64,000 bases of DNA from Methanosarcina barkeri str. Wiesmoor (GTDB taxonomy: Archaea; Halobacteriota; Methanosarcinia; Methanosarcinales; Methanosarcinaceae). Every line of letters begins with the position of its first letter. Positions within the stretch are counted from its first letter, which is position 1. Below, piece by piece: positions 45,962 through 55,287 of this stretch. The notes beneath the pieces are model-generated. The model saw only the letters and a program-made list of their open reading frames with translations, made no database searches and was not told the DNA's origin. The stretch is from NCBI RefSeq assembly GCF_000969985.1, contig NZ_CP009526.1:4092001-4156000 (forward strand). The letters are read 5' to 3'. A program made the position numbers and the translations under genes.

Positions 45962-46645
45962 TTAGTTGGGCTTTTTCAAAGGCGGTTTTCCAAGGTCCTT
46001 CAATTTCTCATTCATAGCATCTTTTTTGCGTTGCGTAATTGCTGGTTGAACATAATAAAAATCAAATAAATCTTCGAGTACATCTAAAGCCCATTCTGCT
46101 TCACCGATTTCAACGTCAACTATTTGTCCGGTAGAAGTGGATTTATTTGGGTGTGCTGCAAAGTTTCCTATATGCCTAATAGCATCGATTGATTCTGCCA
46201 GATACGAAGGTAACGTTTGCATTGCCTCGTCAATTTCTTTTGACAAATCTCCAGGCTTTACGCCTTTATCACGAAGCATGCTCTGCAAACACCTTCTAGC
46301 TAAAGCAGCAGCAGCTTTTTTGCTGTATGGCTCAACCAAACAAGCTTCAATATAGTCTTGACTTATATCCGCTGGCACTTCACTAGGACATGGTGGTCTT
46401 GAAGATCCAGCCGGATATATCATTTCATTATTTAGGAATATTACATTCTTACCACATTCAGCACAACGAGAAACTATCAAAGTAATATATTCACCATTAA
46501 AGCTGTTCTCCAAACTTATATCTTCAAGGATTCTATCTATTTGATAGCCAAACCACTGTCGACTATGCGTATCAATTTGAGTGCTTTCAAATTTATTTAC
46601 AACCAAACAATGTGGGCATTTACCGCGTTCACCAGGAATTATCAT
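45962..46645 (-). CDS. DUF4145 domain protein with N-terminal zinc-ribbon
   Basis: A 227-residue protein. The N-terminal part has CPHC and CAEC pairs that form a zinc ribbon, and the C-terminal part is a DUF4145 helical domain (AAALARRCLQSMLRDKGV, IRHIGNFAAHPNKS), found fused to restriction and other defence or mobile-element proteins. Alone it has no known function. It sits next to a degenerate membrane-protein ORF with amber codons, so this stretch may be an accessory insert. A T-rich promoter region lies upstream. Confidence 0.8.
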   Translation of the reverse strand: MIIPGERGKCPHCLVVNKFESTQIDTHSRQWFGYQIDRILEDISLENSFNGEYITLIVSRCAECGKNVIFLNNEMIYPAGSSRPPCPSEVPADISQDYIEACLVEPYSKKAAAALARRCLQSMLRDKGVKPGDLSKEIDEAMQTLPSYLAESIDAIRHIGNFAAHPNKSTSTGQIVDVEIGEAEWALDVLEDLFDFYYVQPAITQRKKDAMNEKLKDLGKPPLKKPN

Positions 46646-47015
46646 GTAATGAATATATTCAACCAGTACTTATAATAATTTCGAATCATCTTTTGTTTGT
46701 TTTATCCTGAAATTATTTCGCTTTTTTAATTATTTTATTTCAATTATATATCGTATACAGCTGACCTACTATTTTACTCCAACTTCTAACTTGTTTTATT
46801 TTACATGATTATTTCACAATACCAAAATGAAATTGAAACTTACTTAACGTTTAACTTTTTGAGCCGCCTGATGTTGTATCGGGTATTAAACTTTTAAATG
46901 TTTTTGAATCTGCGAAATAATTTCAGGATACAACAAATCATCTTTTATTTAAAATGACAACTTTTATTTCTTCGCAGTTGTGGACTTGTAAACATTTGAG
47001 CTAAAGGCAAGAAGT
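46646..47015. other. A+T-rich gap, no gene seen
   Basis: Between the divergent DUF4145 gene and the amber-interrupted ORF. It contains TATA-like TTTTATTTAAAATG near 46950 for the plus strand and nothing else recognised. Confidence 0.4.
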
Positions 47016-47330
47016 ATGAAACTAAGGGATGCGTATGAGACATACAAGAAATTCAAGGTTCCTTCTTTATTGGAAATTCGTGATACTGCAAGCGAACACT
47101 CAAAAACAAGCCTAGTTATTATCATTCTTCTTGTTGTACTTTTACTTTTGGCACTTTAGTATATTCCTTAGTATCAAGTGGCTCACTTTGGGATTTCAAA
47201 CCCAAAAGGCTTAGCCGATACTGAAAACAGCTATCGTGCTACATTAGCTCAGATATTTGGTGGCGTTGCTATTGCAGTTGGTATTTATTACACATGGCGA
47301 AGAATTTCGTACGCTGAATAGATACTTTGA
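47016..47330 (+). pseudogene. Membrane-anchored ORF interrupted by three in-frame TAG codons (possible pyrrolysine protein or decayed gene)
   Basis: The frame from the ATG at 47016 runs MKLRDAYETYKKFKVPSLLE, a transmembrane stretch (LVIIILLVVLLLLAL), TAG (47157), YIP, TAG (47169), YQVAHFGISNPKGLADTEN, a second hydrophobic helix (ATLAQIFGGVAIAVGIYY), TWRRISYAE, TAG (47319), IL, then TGA. Coding quality is continuous across both inner TAGs. It resembles the N-terminal part of pentapeptide-repeat or related proteins with two membrane helices. Methanosarcina can read UAG as pyrrolysine, so a product may be made. Equally the gene may be a truncated relic, as a +1 frame after the third TAG continues with similar sequence (DTLSLN). 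Confidence 0.6.
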
Positions 47331-47425
47331 GCTTAAACAATGACTTTTCTCTGTTCCTATGGCCCACCACCAATCAGTTGATATTTTTCAATATTTAACT
47401 CACTCTTACTTCTGCTTTATGTACC

Positions 47426-48631
47426 TCAATTTTTTTTACAACCTAATTTTTTCCTGTTTTCTTTCTGCCGGAAAATTTCCAATGGTGAGATATTCGGGAC
47501 TGAAAGGTCCTGCCCTGCCTGATAGCCGTAGAGTTCCTGAAATTCCACAGCAAAGGAATGCATAAAAAGGGCATTTGGGATATCCATTGGGCAGAGTTCT
47601 TCGCATTGTCCGCAGTTGATACAGGAATCTGCAACAAGGGAATATCGTAGTGCATGAAAGGCAAAGGAAGGAGGAACCTTTCCAGGGGTGATAGTAAAGT
47701 CTGATACTTTTGTCCCGGACAGGGCAGGACATACTTCAATGCAGGTATAGCACTTGATACAACGTGAAGTCTCATCCACAAGCTGTTTCAGGCGGGTTTT
47801 TCCCTCCCCTAACGACTGAAAATCTTTCTCTCTCCAGCCCTCGGCCAGCTTCAGCATCGACTTCTCGATTTTCCCCCGAATCTCCACCCCTTTTGGGACA
47901 GGAGGAAAAGTTTCAACCACGCCTGCAGTTTTTGCCTGTTTAAGTAGTTCTGCGCCTTTTGCACTGCATACCTCAACAAAGGTTGCTTCCATACCCATAA
48001 CGCCCCATTCTCCACAGGCAAGGTCAGCCTGCCTTGGGATTTTCAGTTTGCAGCGCCTGCAGTTACTTCTTCTTCCAAAGTTTGCCTCTTCCAATTTGTC
48101 TATGGGTATAGAAAACTCCTCTTCAGGAGTTTCAACGATAAACTTCCCCTTAGCAATCCTTTCCTTTTTAACCGAGTCAGGGTTAACTGAAAATGTTTCT
48201 ACAATCATCTTCCTTGCCATTTCCGGACTGATTGAGCCTCCGCAGTTTAGCCCAAGCATGAGGATATTTTCCAGCCTGACTTCTCCCCGCTTTGCAAGCT
48301 CATAAAGACCCATGACATCGCATCCTTTCAGGGAGACTGCAATTTTCAGGTTATCTGCCTTTTCCAGGTACTTGCTGAAAAGTCTGGACAGAAGAAGGGT
48401 CCCGAAATGCAGGGAACCCGAAATTTCCGAAATTTCTGCCGGGTCCGTAATCAACACAGGTACAGCATCATAGATGTCGGCTCCTTTCCTGACCCCGAGC
48501 ACTGCGTCCACACTTCCGCTTTCCAGTGCAAATTTCAATAGAGCTGAAACCGCACCGCCTGACTCACCTTTTTCCAGTAATTTCTGGTCACAAGCCTGGA
48601 CATAAAACATATCTCCTTCTGACGGTTTCAA
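47426..48631 (-). CDS. fdhB: F420-dependent formate dehydrogenase beta subunit
   Basis: A 401-residue FdhB/FrhB-type F420-binding Fe-S flavoprotein. The flavin/F420 domain is seen as ESGGAVSALLKFALESG, VSLKGCDVMGLYELAKRG and LGLNCGGSISPEM. Cysteines at NCRRCKLKIPRQADLACGEWG and two ferredoxin motifs in the C-terminal half (CIKCYTCIEVCP, CINCGQCEELCP) bind clusters. It transfers electrons between FdhA and F420. It starts with TTG (48631), overlapping the fdhA stop (TTGA) behind a GGAGG site; so fdhA and fdhB are coupled. Confidence 0.93.
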   Translation of the reverse strand: MKPSEGDMFYVQACDQKLLEKGESGGAVSALLKFALESGSVDAVLGVRKGADIYDAVPVLITDPAEISEISGSLHFGTLLLSRLFSKYLEKADNLKIAVSLKGCDVMGLYELAKRGEVRLENILMLGLNCGGSISPEMARKMIVETFSVNPDSVKKERIAKGKFIVETPEEEFSIPIDKLEEANFGRRSNCRRCKLKIPRQADLACGEWGVMGMEATFVEVCSAKGAELLKQAKTAGVVETFPPVPKGVEIRGKIEKSMLKLAEGWREKDFQSLGEGKTRLKQLVDETSRCIKCYTCIEVCPALSGTKVSDFTITPGKVPPSFAFHALRYSLVADSCINCGQCEELCPMDIPNALFMHSFAVEFQELYGYQAGQDLSVPNISPLEIFRQKENRKKLGCKKN

Positions 48632-50715
48632 AGCTTTTCCTCCAAAAGTTTACCTTCTTGAGGTTCTATTTTCTCAATTTTTACCGCACATGCCTTGTAC
48701 TCCGGAATCTTTGCCACGGGATCGAGAGCTCCGTTAGTCAGCAGGTTGGCTGCACATTCCTTAAAATGAAAAGGTATGAAGACAACCCCGGGTTTTATGT
48801 CTTCTGTGACCATTGAAGGGATTTCGATCTTCCCTCTCCGGGAAAGTACGCGGACTGTTTCTCGGTTGCGGATTCCTAACTTTTTCGCATCTTCCGGATG
48901 AAGCTCCACCCAGCCGGTTCTGACTTCGGAAGCAAGGGTTTTCGACCTGCGAGTCATAGTCCCTGTATGCCAGTGCCAGATGTTCCTTCCTGTAGTAAGA
49001 ATGAAAGGATATTCCACATCCGGAACTTCGGCTGGGGGCTTCCATTCAATGCCAGAAAACTCCGCCAGCCCATCAGAGGTGGAAAATTTTTCGGTATGCA
49101 GGATTGGAGTTCCTAGATGAGTTTTATCCGGGCAGGGCCACTGAAGAGAGTCAGGTTTTTCAAGGCGCTCATAACTCATGCCCCCATACTGGGGGGTAAC
49201 CTTTGCGATTTCCTCAAAAATCTCCGCTTCGTTCATGTAGGAAAATTGAGGCCCGTACCCCATACACCCGGCAAGTTCGCAGATGATGCGCCAGTCTGCC
49301 TTAGCATCTCCAGGAGGGTCTACGGCTTTCCTAATCCGCTGTACTCGACGTTCAGTATTGGTCTGGGTCCCGTTCTTTTCTGCATAACAGGCCGCAGGCA
49401 AGACAACATCAGCAAGATTTGCAGTCTCGCTCAGGAAAATATCCTGCACGACCAGAAAGTCCAGTTGCTTCATGGCTTTTCTTACCTTGTTTAGATCCGG
49501 GTCCGAGAGCATGAAATTTTCTCCCATAACATACATGCACTTCACAGTCGATGTTCCTTCTGCAAGCTGTTCCATCAGCTCCGTAACCGTAAGCCCTGGA
49601 GCTTTCGGAAGTCCGCTCACCCCCCAGATAGATTCCATTTTCCTGTGGTTTTCCGGATCTGCAACCTTCTGGTATCCAGGATACACATCCGGCAGGCAGC
49701 CCATATCACATGCTCCCTGTACATTATTTTGTCCCCGCAGGGGGTTGACTCCCCCTCCGGCAACTCCGAGATTTCCAGTTAGAAGCATTAAATTTGCCGT
49801 GGATCTCACGTTGTCAACTCCCACCGTATGTTGGGTGATGCCCATTGAATAAATGAGGGCCGATGGTTTTGATTGGGCAATCCACTCGGCTGCGGTTTTT
49901 AAGTCATTTTCTGGCACCCCTGTGATTTTTGAGACGTTTGGCAGGGAATAGGCCTCCTGTATGACCACGGATCTCATTTCCTCATAATTTTTTGTCCTTT
50001 TTGAGATAAATACCGAATCTTCCCAGCCATTTTCTATAATATGGTGCATGAGTCCATTTAGGAGAGAAACGTCCGTACCTGAATACATAGAAAGATGGAG
50101 GTCTGCCTGTTTTGCTGTGGGCGTGCAACGAGGGTCTGCACAGACTATTTTGGCCCCCTTCTTTTTCGCAAGCATTACTCTCCTTCCGATGAGTGGATGC
50201 TGCTCGAGGGTATTGCTACCGATAATGAAAATGCATTTAGACTCTTCAATGTCCAGGATGGAATTCGTCATGGCTCCCGAGCCAAAAACTGCGGCAAGGC
50301 CAGCGACTGTAGAGGAATGACAGAGCCTTGCGCAATGGTCAACGTTAGAAGTCTTAAGGACAGCACGGGCGAATTTCTGCATAAGGTAGTTTTCTTCGTT
50401 CGAGGTTCTTGCCGAAGAGAGGCAGGCAATTTCTTCAGGGAGAAAAGTCATGAATTTCCCTGCTATAAGGGCCAGGGCTTCTTCCCAACTTGTCTCTACA
50501 AGCTTCCCGTTTTCCCTGACCAGCGGCTTTACAAGTCTATCCTTGCTATGGATGAACTCATGAGCGTATCTGCCCTTTTGACAGAGCTTTCCTGCATTAA
50601 CGGGAGCCCGGTGCCAGGGCTCAATGCCTGCAGCCCTCCCATCTTTTACCACAATGTTAAACCCACATCCTGTCCCACAGTAAGGACAGGTCGTGGGCAC
50701 ATATTTCAATTCCAT
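48628..50715 (-). CDS. fdhA: Formate dehydrogenase alpha subunit (molybdopterin enzyme)
   Basis: A 695-residue Mo/W bis-MGD oxidoreductase: an N-terminal 4Fe-4S motif (TCPYCGTGCGFNIVVKDG...CQKGR), MGD-binding domains and the C-terminal segment (ILTTGRNIWHWHTGTMTRRS, VFIPFHFKECAANLL). The metal ligand is Cys in DHCARLCHSSTVAGLAA, at the place where some FdhA have selenocysteine. It oxidises formate to CO2 and passes electrons to F420 via FdhB. I use the ATG at 50715 (MELKYVPTTCPYC). The upstream gene (50828-52192) is an FmdB paralogue on the same strand. Confidence 0.94.
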   Translation of the reverse strand: MELKYVPTTCPYCGTGCGFNIVVKDGRAAGIEPWHRAPVNAGKLCQKGRYAHEFIHSKDRLVKPLVRENGKLVETSWEEALALIAGKFMTFLPEEIACLSSARTSNEENYLMQKFARAVLKTSNVDHCARLCHSSTVAGLAAVFGSGAMTNSILDIEESKCIFIIGSNTLEQHPLIGRRVMLAKKKGAKIVCADPRCTPTAKQADLHLSMYSGTDVSLLNGLMHHIIENGWEDSVFISKRTKNYEEMRSVVIQEAYSLPNVSKITGVPENDLKTAAEWIAQSKPSALIYSMGITQHTVGVDNVRSTANLMLLTGNLGVAGGGVNPLRGQNNVQGACDMGCLPDVYPGYQKVADPENHRKMESIWGVSGLPKAPGLTVTELMEQLAEGTSTVKCMYVMGENFMLSDPDLNKVRKAMKQLDFLVVQDIFLSETANLADVVLPAACYAEKNGTQTNTERRVQRIRKAVDPPGDAKADWRIICELAGCMGYGPQFSYMNEAEIFEEIAKVTPQYGGMSYERLEKPDSLQWPCPDKTHLGTPILHTEKFSTSDGLAEFSGIEWKPPAEVPDVEYPFILTTGRNIWHWHTGTMTRRSKTLASEVRTGWVELHPEDAKKLGIRNRETVRVLSRRGKIEIPSMVTEDIKPGVVFIPFHFKECAANLLTNGALDPVAKIPEYKACAVKIEKIEPQEGKLLEEKL

Positions 50716-50827
50716 GTTTCCATTTTCTCCTGAATACATTGGTATGTTCTGGTAAAATGATGGTTCATTAATGATAAGCTGATATTTTCAAAACAATTCA
50801 CATACCCATACTGCTTTCTTGAGGACT

Positions 50828-52192
50828 TCATAGTACTCCAGGCAAAATTGCAGGCATTGCTTCCTCTTGCTTAAATGCAGATTGGAGAAAACCAGTATGA
50901 TCGTTTTCTTCTTTTATTTTTTCAAAAAGCTGTTTTAAGGTATCTTCATTACTCTGAGTGAATTTAAATGGAGAATCAAGGAACGGTTCAAAGTAAATAG
51001 GCACATCGTCAAGCCTGTAGAAAGTCCCTTCGCACTCTATGGAGTCAATGACTCCCGGAAGCACAATGTCTGAGATTGACGTAGTTGGACAAGGAACTGT
51101 ATCCAGGCAGATCAAAGGAATTTCTGCAAGGTAATCTGCACAGTCAGTGGGGATCTGACTCAAAAGATCAGAACATATTACAAAAGCTGCATCCACATCC
51201 TTTTCTCGAAGCAAATCTACGGTTGTGAATTCTCCAGGGTTGTAGCGTGGGTGTCCACGCATGAAGTCAAGCCCGAAGGGGTAGCCATACATATAGGAAG
51301 CGACCTGGGTAAAGCCTGCCGCATTGCAGTGACTGCGGATAATTCCAATGGTAAATTTGGAATAATTATTTAGCTCTTTTACAAGGTTCATGGCAATTTC
51401 AATATTCCTGTATTTCCCAAGAGATGAAGACAGTCCAATTCCCACTGAGATAGTCCCAAAATTGCAGTTTTTCATTATACCGAGCATCTCTTCCATAACA
51501 GAAATAGAAACTCCTGTAATCTCCTCTACGGAATGATGAGGAGTTTTTCCATGTAAAAGCGTCAAGAGTGCACTTATTAGCTCATAGTCGGAGCCAGGTT
51601 TAAGCTGCACGTGAAGGTCAGAAGCTCTAGCAGTTAGAGTTTTTCTTGGATCCACAGTAATGATCGTTCTATCAAAACGCCCGCGTTTTGTCCAGTAGCC
51701 TCTGGGAAAAACCCCATATCTTGACATCTGTCTCGGCATAGATTCAAGAGGATTGGCACCCCAGTACACCAAAAGATCAGCTCTGTTTTTCTTCTGTCCT
51801 TCAGTTGCACCGACTCTTCCGGCTTCCTGAGTTCCCATCACTGTGGCCCCATTGCCAACGGTATCAACAATTGCACCCAGATGTTCCCCTATCATAAGTC
51901 CCACTTTATGTGCTTCACAGGAAGTTTCGCTGCCTATGAAAATAAGAGGACGCTTGGCCGAAGACAGGATGTCTGCGGCTATTTGAAGGGCTCCGTCCCA
52001 AGAAACAGGTCTTAGTTTCCCTCCAAACTTTAGAAAGGGCTGTTTAAATCTCCGGGGACTTGTAATCTCATTAAATCTGAAAATTCCCATCTTGCATACA
52101 TTTTTAGCTTCAATCTTTCCATCCTTGATTTCAACCTGGATATCGTCGCAGGCAGCTCCACAAACAGGACAGACTATGTTTTTGTAAATCAT
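50828..52192 (-). CDS. Formylmethanofuran dehydrogenase subunit B paralogue lacking the metal-ligand cysteine
   Basis: A 454-residue FwdB/FmdB-type protein. It begins MIYKNIVCPVCGAACDDIQV, with VCKMG completing a [4Fe-4S] site. Molybdopterin-fold motifs follow (WGANPLESMPRQMSRYGVFPRG, TIITVDPRKTLTARASDLH, IVLPGVIDSIECEGTFYR). In FwdB/FmdB the metal ligand Cys and neighbouring His sit in VCHGPS; here the site reads TVGNGATV, so both are missing. It may have lost formyl-MFR activity and act in assembly, binding or a different role. It precedes fdhA by 112 bases on the same strand and no other fmd gene is present. Start from the ATG at 52192. Confidence 0.82.
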   Translation of the reverse strand: MIYKNIVCPVCGAACDDIQVEIKDGKIEAKNVCKMGIFRFNEITSPRRFKQPFLKFGGKLRPVSWDGALQIAADILSSAKRPLIFIGSETSCEAHKVGLMIGEHLGAIVDTVGNGATVMGTQEAGRVGATEGQKKNRADLLVYWGANPLESMPRQMSRYGVFPRGYWTKRGRFDRTIITVDPRKTLTARASDLHVQLKPGSDYELISALLTLLHGKTPHHSVEEITGVSISVMEEMLGIMKNCNFGTISVGIGLSSSLGKYRNIEIAMNLVKELNNYSKFTIGIIRSHCNAAGFTQVASYMYGYPFGLDFMRGHPRYNPGEFTTVDLLREKDVDAAFVICSDLLSQIPTDCADYLAEIPLICLDTVPCPTTSISDIVLPGVIDSIECEGTFYRLDDVPIYFEPFLDSPFKFTQSNEDTLKQLFEKIKEENDHTGFLQSAFKQEEAMPAILPGVL

Positions 52193-52801
52193 ACGCACTG
52201 CTCTCCGACATAAAATTTTGAGATTATATCTTCGGTGCACTTTTCAGAAAAAATCGATAGTAGCATCTCATCTTGCATTTTACGTACCTCTCAACATTGT
52301 TCTGTGCACTGCACAGCAGTTCGTTTTTATGCTAATGAACAGTGAACAGTAATTTCACAGCACTGTACCATTTTTATGAACTAGTACTTCAATGTCAACA
52401 GGTTTTCAGGAATACGCCTTTTCCCTGCAGCCAGGAAGACGGGTGGGGGAATCCAGTGAAGTCTGTGACCTTCCGGACACCAATAGAAAAAAAACCGTGT
52501 TCAACTTTTTGCTGCTGTTTACAAGTAAGTAGATTTCCAGACCTACATTTGTTACCAGTAAACTGCGTTATCTTTCAAATTCATATGGAATATATAAAGA
52601 ATTTGCATTGGGAAGTAAATTTACAACTTAGATATAAATATATCTTTACTTCACAATATTTAATGGAAATTAGATTTTTCTTTCCACACCTGGACTATAA
52701 ATATAAAGCTAATATTATTAAGCACGTAAGGTTCATATAGAGACATATTTATATAATATTTGGCGGGAGTCTAATTTCCGTATTAAATGGAGGATCAAGA
52801 T
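52193..52801. other. Divergent regulatory region between the fmdB-fdhAB and mop genes
   Basis: About 600 bases without a convincing gene. A small plus-strand frame (52342-52740) has no ribosome binding site or family resemblance. It contains the palindrome at 52302-52316, related half sites (cagcactgtacc near 52356, aacagtgaacag near 52336), and a plus-strand TATA stretch (ATTTATATAATATTTGG, about 52748) serving mop. Confidence 0.5.
52302..52316. promoter_or_regulatory. Perfect palindrome, candidate operator
   Basis: CTGTGCA-C-TGCACAG, seven-base arms round one base, about 110 bases upstream of the FmdB-like start. Sequences with similar half sites follow within 60 bases. A repressor acting on formate or molybdenum genes could bind here; the identity of the regulator is not known. 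Confidence 0.4.
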
Positions 52802-53011
52802 ATGAAACTAAGTGCACGCAACGTATTAAAAGGTAAAGTTAAAAGCATTGTCACCGGAATGGTAAACTCTGAAATCGTAATAGAATTACCAGAAGGGACA
52901 GAAATCACTTCCATCATTACAAAAACATCAGCTGAAAGTCTGGACTTAAAAGTAGGAAGCGAAGTCTACGCAGCATTCAAGGCTTCAAGTGTAATGGTAG
53001 CCGCAGACTAA
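52802..53011 (+). CDS. mop: Molybdopterin/molybdate-binding Mop (TOBE domain) protein
   Basis: A 69-residue single TOBE domain: MKLSARNVLKGKVKSIVTGMVNSEIVIEL, then LDLKVGSEVYAAFKASSVMVA. Mop proteins bind molybdate or tungstate as hexamers and act as storage or delivery proteins. GGAGGATC lies before the ATG at 52802, and the longer frame starts inside that site. It lies 740 bases ahead of modABC on the same strand. Confidence 0.9.
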   Translation: MKLSARNVLKGKVKSIVTGMVNSEIVIELPEGTEITSIITKTSAESLDLKVGSEVYAAFKASSVMVAAD

Positions 53012-53753
53012 TTACTTATTTTCATCATCAACTGATGGGAAGTATAGTCAAAAATAACTAATTTCGCATTCCGCAGAAGTGCAAAAAACTAACTGTTAAT
53101 ACCAACACTCGTTTAAAAAAAATAGAATTATTATATCTGTTGTACATCTGCGTAATGTGTATTTATATTTCCTCAGCATCTTTAAAGGAATTGCATCTTT
53201 AAAGGAATTTTACCTATACTGTCATGTTCTGGATACTTAGGAATAACGAAAATATAATTTCAATCATTATGTACCAATATTATCTTTGAAGGTTATTTGG
53301 AAAATAGAATTATATGGCCATTACCAAAGTGACCAAAGTGAAAACTTGAGTTTATTATTTAATTATTCCTTAACTTTATAATGTAGAAAATTCCACGGAA
53401 AAATTTGCTTCTTGAACATAAGTATTAATAAACTCCGAATAAACTCCTAAAAATAATAGATTGACTTATATGCACTTATATTATATAGGACTTAAGTGAT
53501 TAAGCTTTTTTATAAAAATTATTATTAAATTATCTTCATGCAATAAGAAAAATTAGCCAAAAAATCTTTGAGTTGAAATAATAAATCCATGATAAATAGA
53601 GTAAATATTATTACATCAACTTTACAGGTTTAAGGAAATAAAAATAGAAAAATAAAAAATTTGTTTATGATTCCAAGGGTTCACTGTTATCGATTTTGAA
53701 TGTAACGACGTAAGTACTTAATCATAACAAAAATATTTTGTGCAGGTGAAATT
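53012..53753. other. A+T-rich gap upstream of modA
   Basis: No gene. The stretch TTATATTATATAGG near 53477-53490 is the best TATA-like element for modABC, but would give a leader of about 250 bases. The phrase ctttaaaggaatt is repeated directly at about 53181-53210. Confidence 0.4.
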
Positions 53754-54587
53754 GTGAGAAAAGAACTGATAGTTCTGTTAGTAATATTAGGCGTATTCCT
53801 TGCAATAGGATGTACTGGTAATGGAAATGAAGCTACAAACGAAACTGATAACTCAGTCGTAGCAGAAACTTCGTCTTCCGAGCAGAACCCTGATGCTATA
53901 ACAGTATCTGCAGCTGCCAGTCTTACCGAAGCCTTTACTGACATAGAATCCCAGTTTGAAACCGAAAACCCTGACGTAGATGTGAATTTCAATTTTGCAG
54001 GGTCAGGGAATCTACGCCAGCAGATTGAAGGAGGAGCTCCTGTTGATGTTTTTGCTTCGGCTAACCAGAACCACATGGACATACTTGCCGGTGAGAAACT
54101 GATAGAAAACAGTACAAGGAAAGACTTTGCTCAGAACTCCCTTGTGCTTATAGTCCCTACAAACAGCGACCTCAATATAACTGGAATAAAAGACCTGACA
54201 GCCCCTGAAGTAGAGAAAATCAGTATTGGAAACCCTGAAACTGCCCCGGTAGGCAAATATGCAACCCAGGCATTGACCGAAGCAGGAATCTGGGACCAGA
54301 TAAAAGATAAGACGATACTTGCTGAAGACGTCAAACAAGTACTTACATACGTGGAAAGAGGAGAAGTGGATGCAGGTTTTGTGTACATGACCGATGCAAA
54401 GACCGCAGATCCTGGAACTATAAAAGTCGTTGCCACTGTCCCTGTAAATACTTCTATCAGTTATCCCATAGCCGTGGTTTCTGATTCTGATAACAAAGAA
54501 GAAGCACAGGAATTCGTGGATTTCATAACTGGAGACGAAGGACAGGAAATACTGGAAAAATACGGATTTACTCCCGAATCCGAATAA
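53754..54587 (+). CDS. modA: Molybdate ABC transporter, substrate-binding lipoprotein
   Basis: A 277-residue ModA starting with GTG (53754). The signal ends in a lipobox-like LAIGCTGNG with the Cys as anchor, followed by a Ser/Asn-rich linker. The ModA motifs are ITVSAAASLTEAFTDI, NFAGSGNLRQQIEGGAPVDVFASAN, LNITGIKDL and VGKYATQALTEAGIW. It binds molybdate or tungstate outside the membrane for ModBC. The gene heads modABC. Confidence 0.95.
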   Translation: MRKELIVLLVILGVFLAIGCTGNGNEATNETDNSVVAETSSSEQNPDAITVSAAASLTEAFTDIESQFETENPDVDVNFNFAGSGNLRQQIEGGAPVDVFASANQNHMDILAGEKLIENSTRKDFAQNSLVLIVPTNSDLNITGIKDLTAPEVEKISIGNPETAPVGKYATQALTEAGIWDQIKDKTILAEDVKQVLTYVERGEVDAGFVYMTDAKTADPGTIKVVATVPVNTSISYPIAVVSDSDNKEEAQEFVDFITGDEGQEILEKYGFTPESE

Positions 54588-54609
54588 AAAATAAGCTAAA
54601 AGCATAAAA

Positions 54610-55287
54610 ATGATCCCTATGCTGGACAAGATATGGTTTCCTTTATCTCTTACACTCTGGATAGCAGCCATATCGTCTATTCTCGTACTTTGCAGTGGCG
54701 TAACCATAGCTTATGTGTTTGCAAGACGTGATTTTCGGGGAAAAGGACTTGCGGAGCTATTCGTGACCCTCCCCCTTGTCCTTCCTCCTACTGTAATTGG
54801 TTACCTTCTTGTGATCCTGGTGGGAAGACATGGGTTTCTCGGACAGATGATTTTCAATGCTCTGGGGACCGGGATCATGTTTACCTGGCAGGCAGCAGTT
54901 ATTGCGGCTTATACGGTTTCTCTTCCTCTCATGGTTCATACTGCGAAAGCTGCCATTGAAGGAGTAGACAGGGAAATAGAGTATGCTGCCTATATCCTTG
55001 GAAAAAGTGAACTTGAGACTGTTCTGCAAATAACACTCCCTCTTGCAAAAAAGGGAATACTGGCAGGACTTATACTCAGTTTTGCCAGGGCTATTGGAGA
55101 ATTCGGGGCAACCCTCATGCTGGCAGGAAATATTCCGGGAAAAACTAACACAATGTCGATTTCAATATACAGCGCGTTTCAGGCAGGCAATAACGAACTT
55201 GCCAATCTGCTTGTATTAATCCTGGTATTTATGTCCCTGCTGACCATTGCACTTACCGGCAGATTTGTAGGAAAACTTGAGGTATGA
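54610..55287 (+). CDS. modB: Molybdate ABC transporter permease
   Basis: A 225-residue permease with about five hydrophobic segments and the EAA loop EYAAYILGKSELETVLQITLPLAKKGI near the cytoplasmic contact with ModC, plus FARAIGEFGATLMLAGNIPGKT. Together with ModC it imports molybdate. It starts 22 bases after modA and overlaps modC by four bases (ATGA). Confidence 0.94.
   Translation: MIPMLDKIWFPLSLTLWIAAISSILVLCSGVTIAYVFARRDFRGKGLAELFVTLPLVLPPTVIGYLLVILVGRHGFLGQMIFNALGTGIMFTWQAAVIAAYTVSLPLMVHTAKAAIEGVDREIEYAAYILGKSELETVLQITLPLAKKGILAGLILSFARAIGEFGATLMLAGNIPGKTNTMSISIYSAFQAGNNELANLLVLILVFMSLLTIALTGRFVGKLEV

Noticed and set aside
52342-52740. 132-codon plus-strand frame upstream of mop
   Set aside because: Amino-acid composition is unlike a real protein, no ribosome binding site, and it covers the promoter region of two operons.
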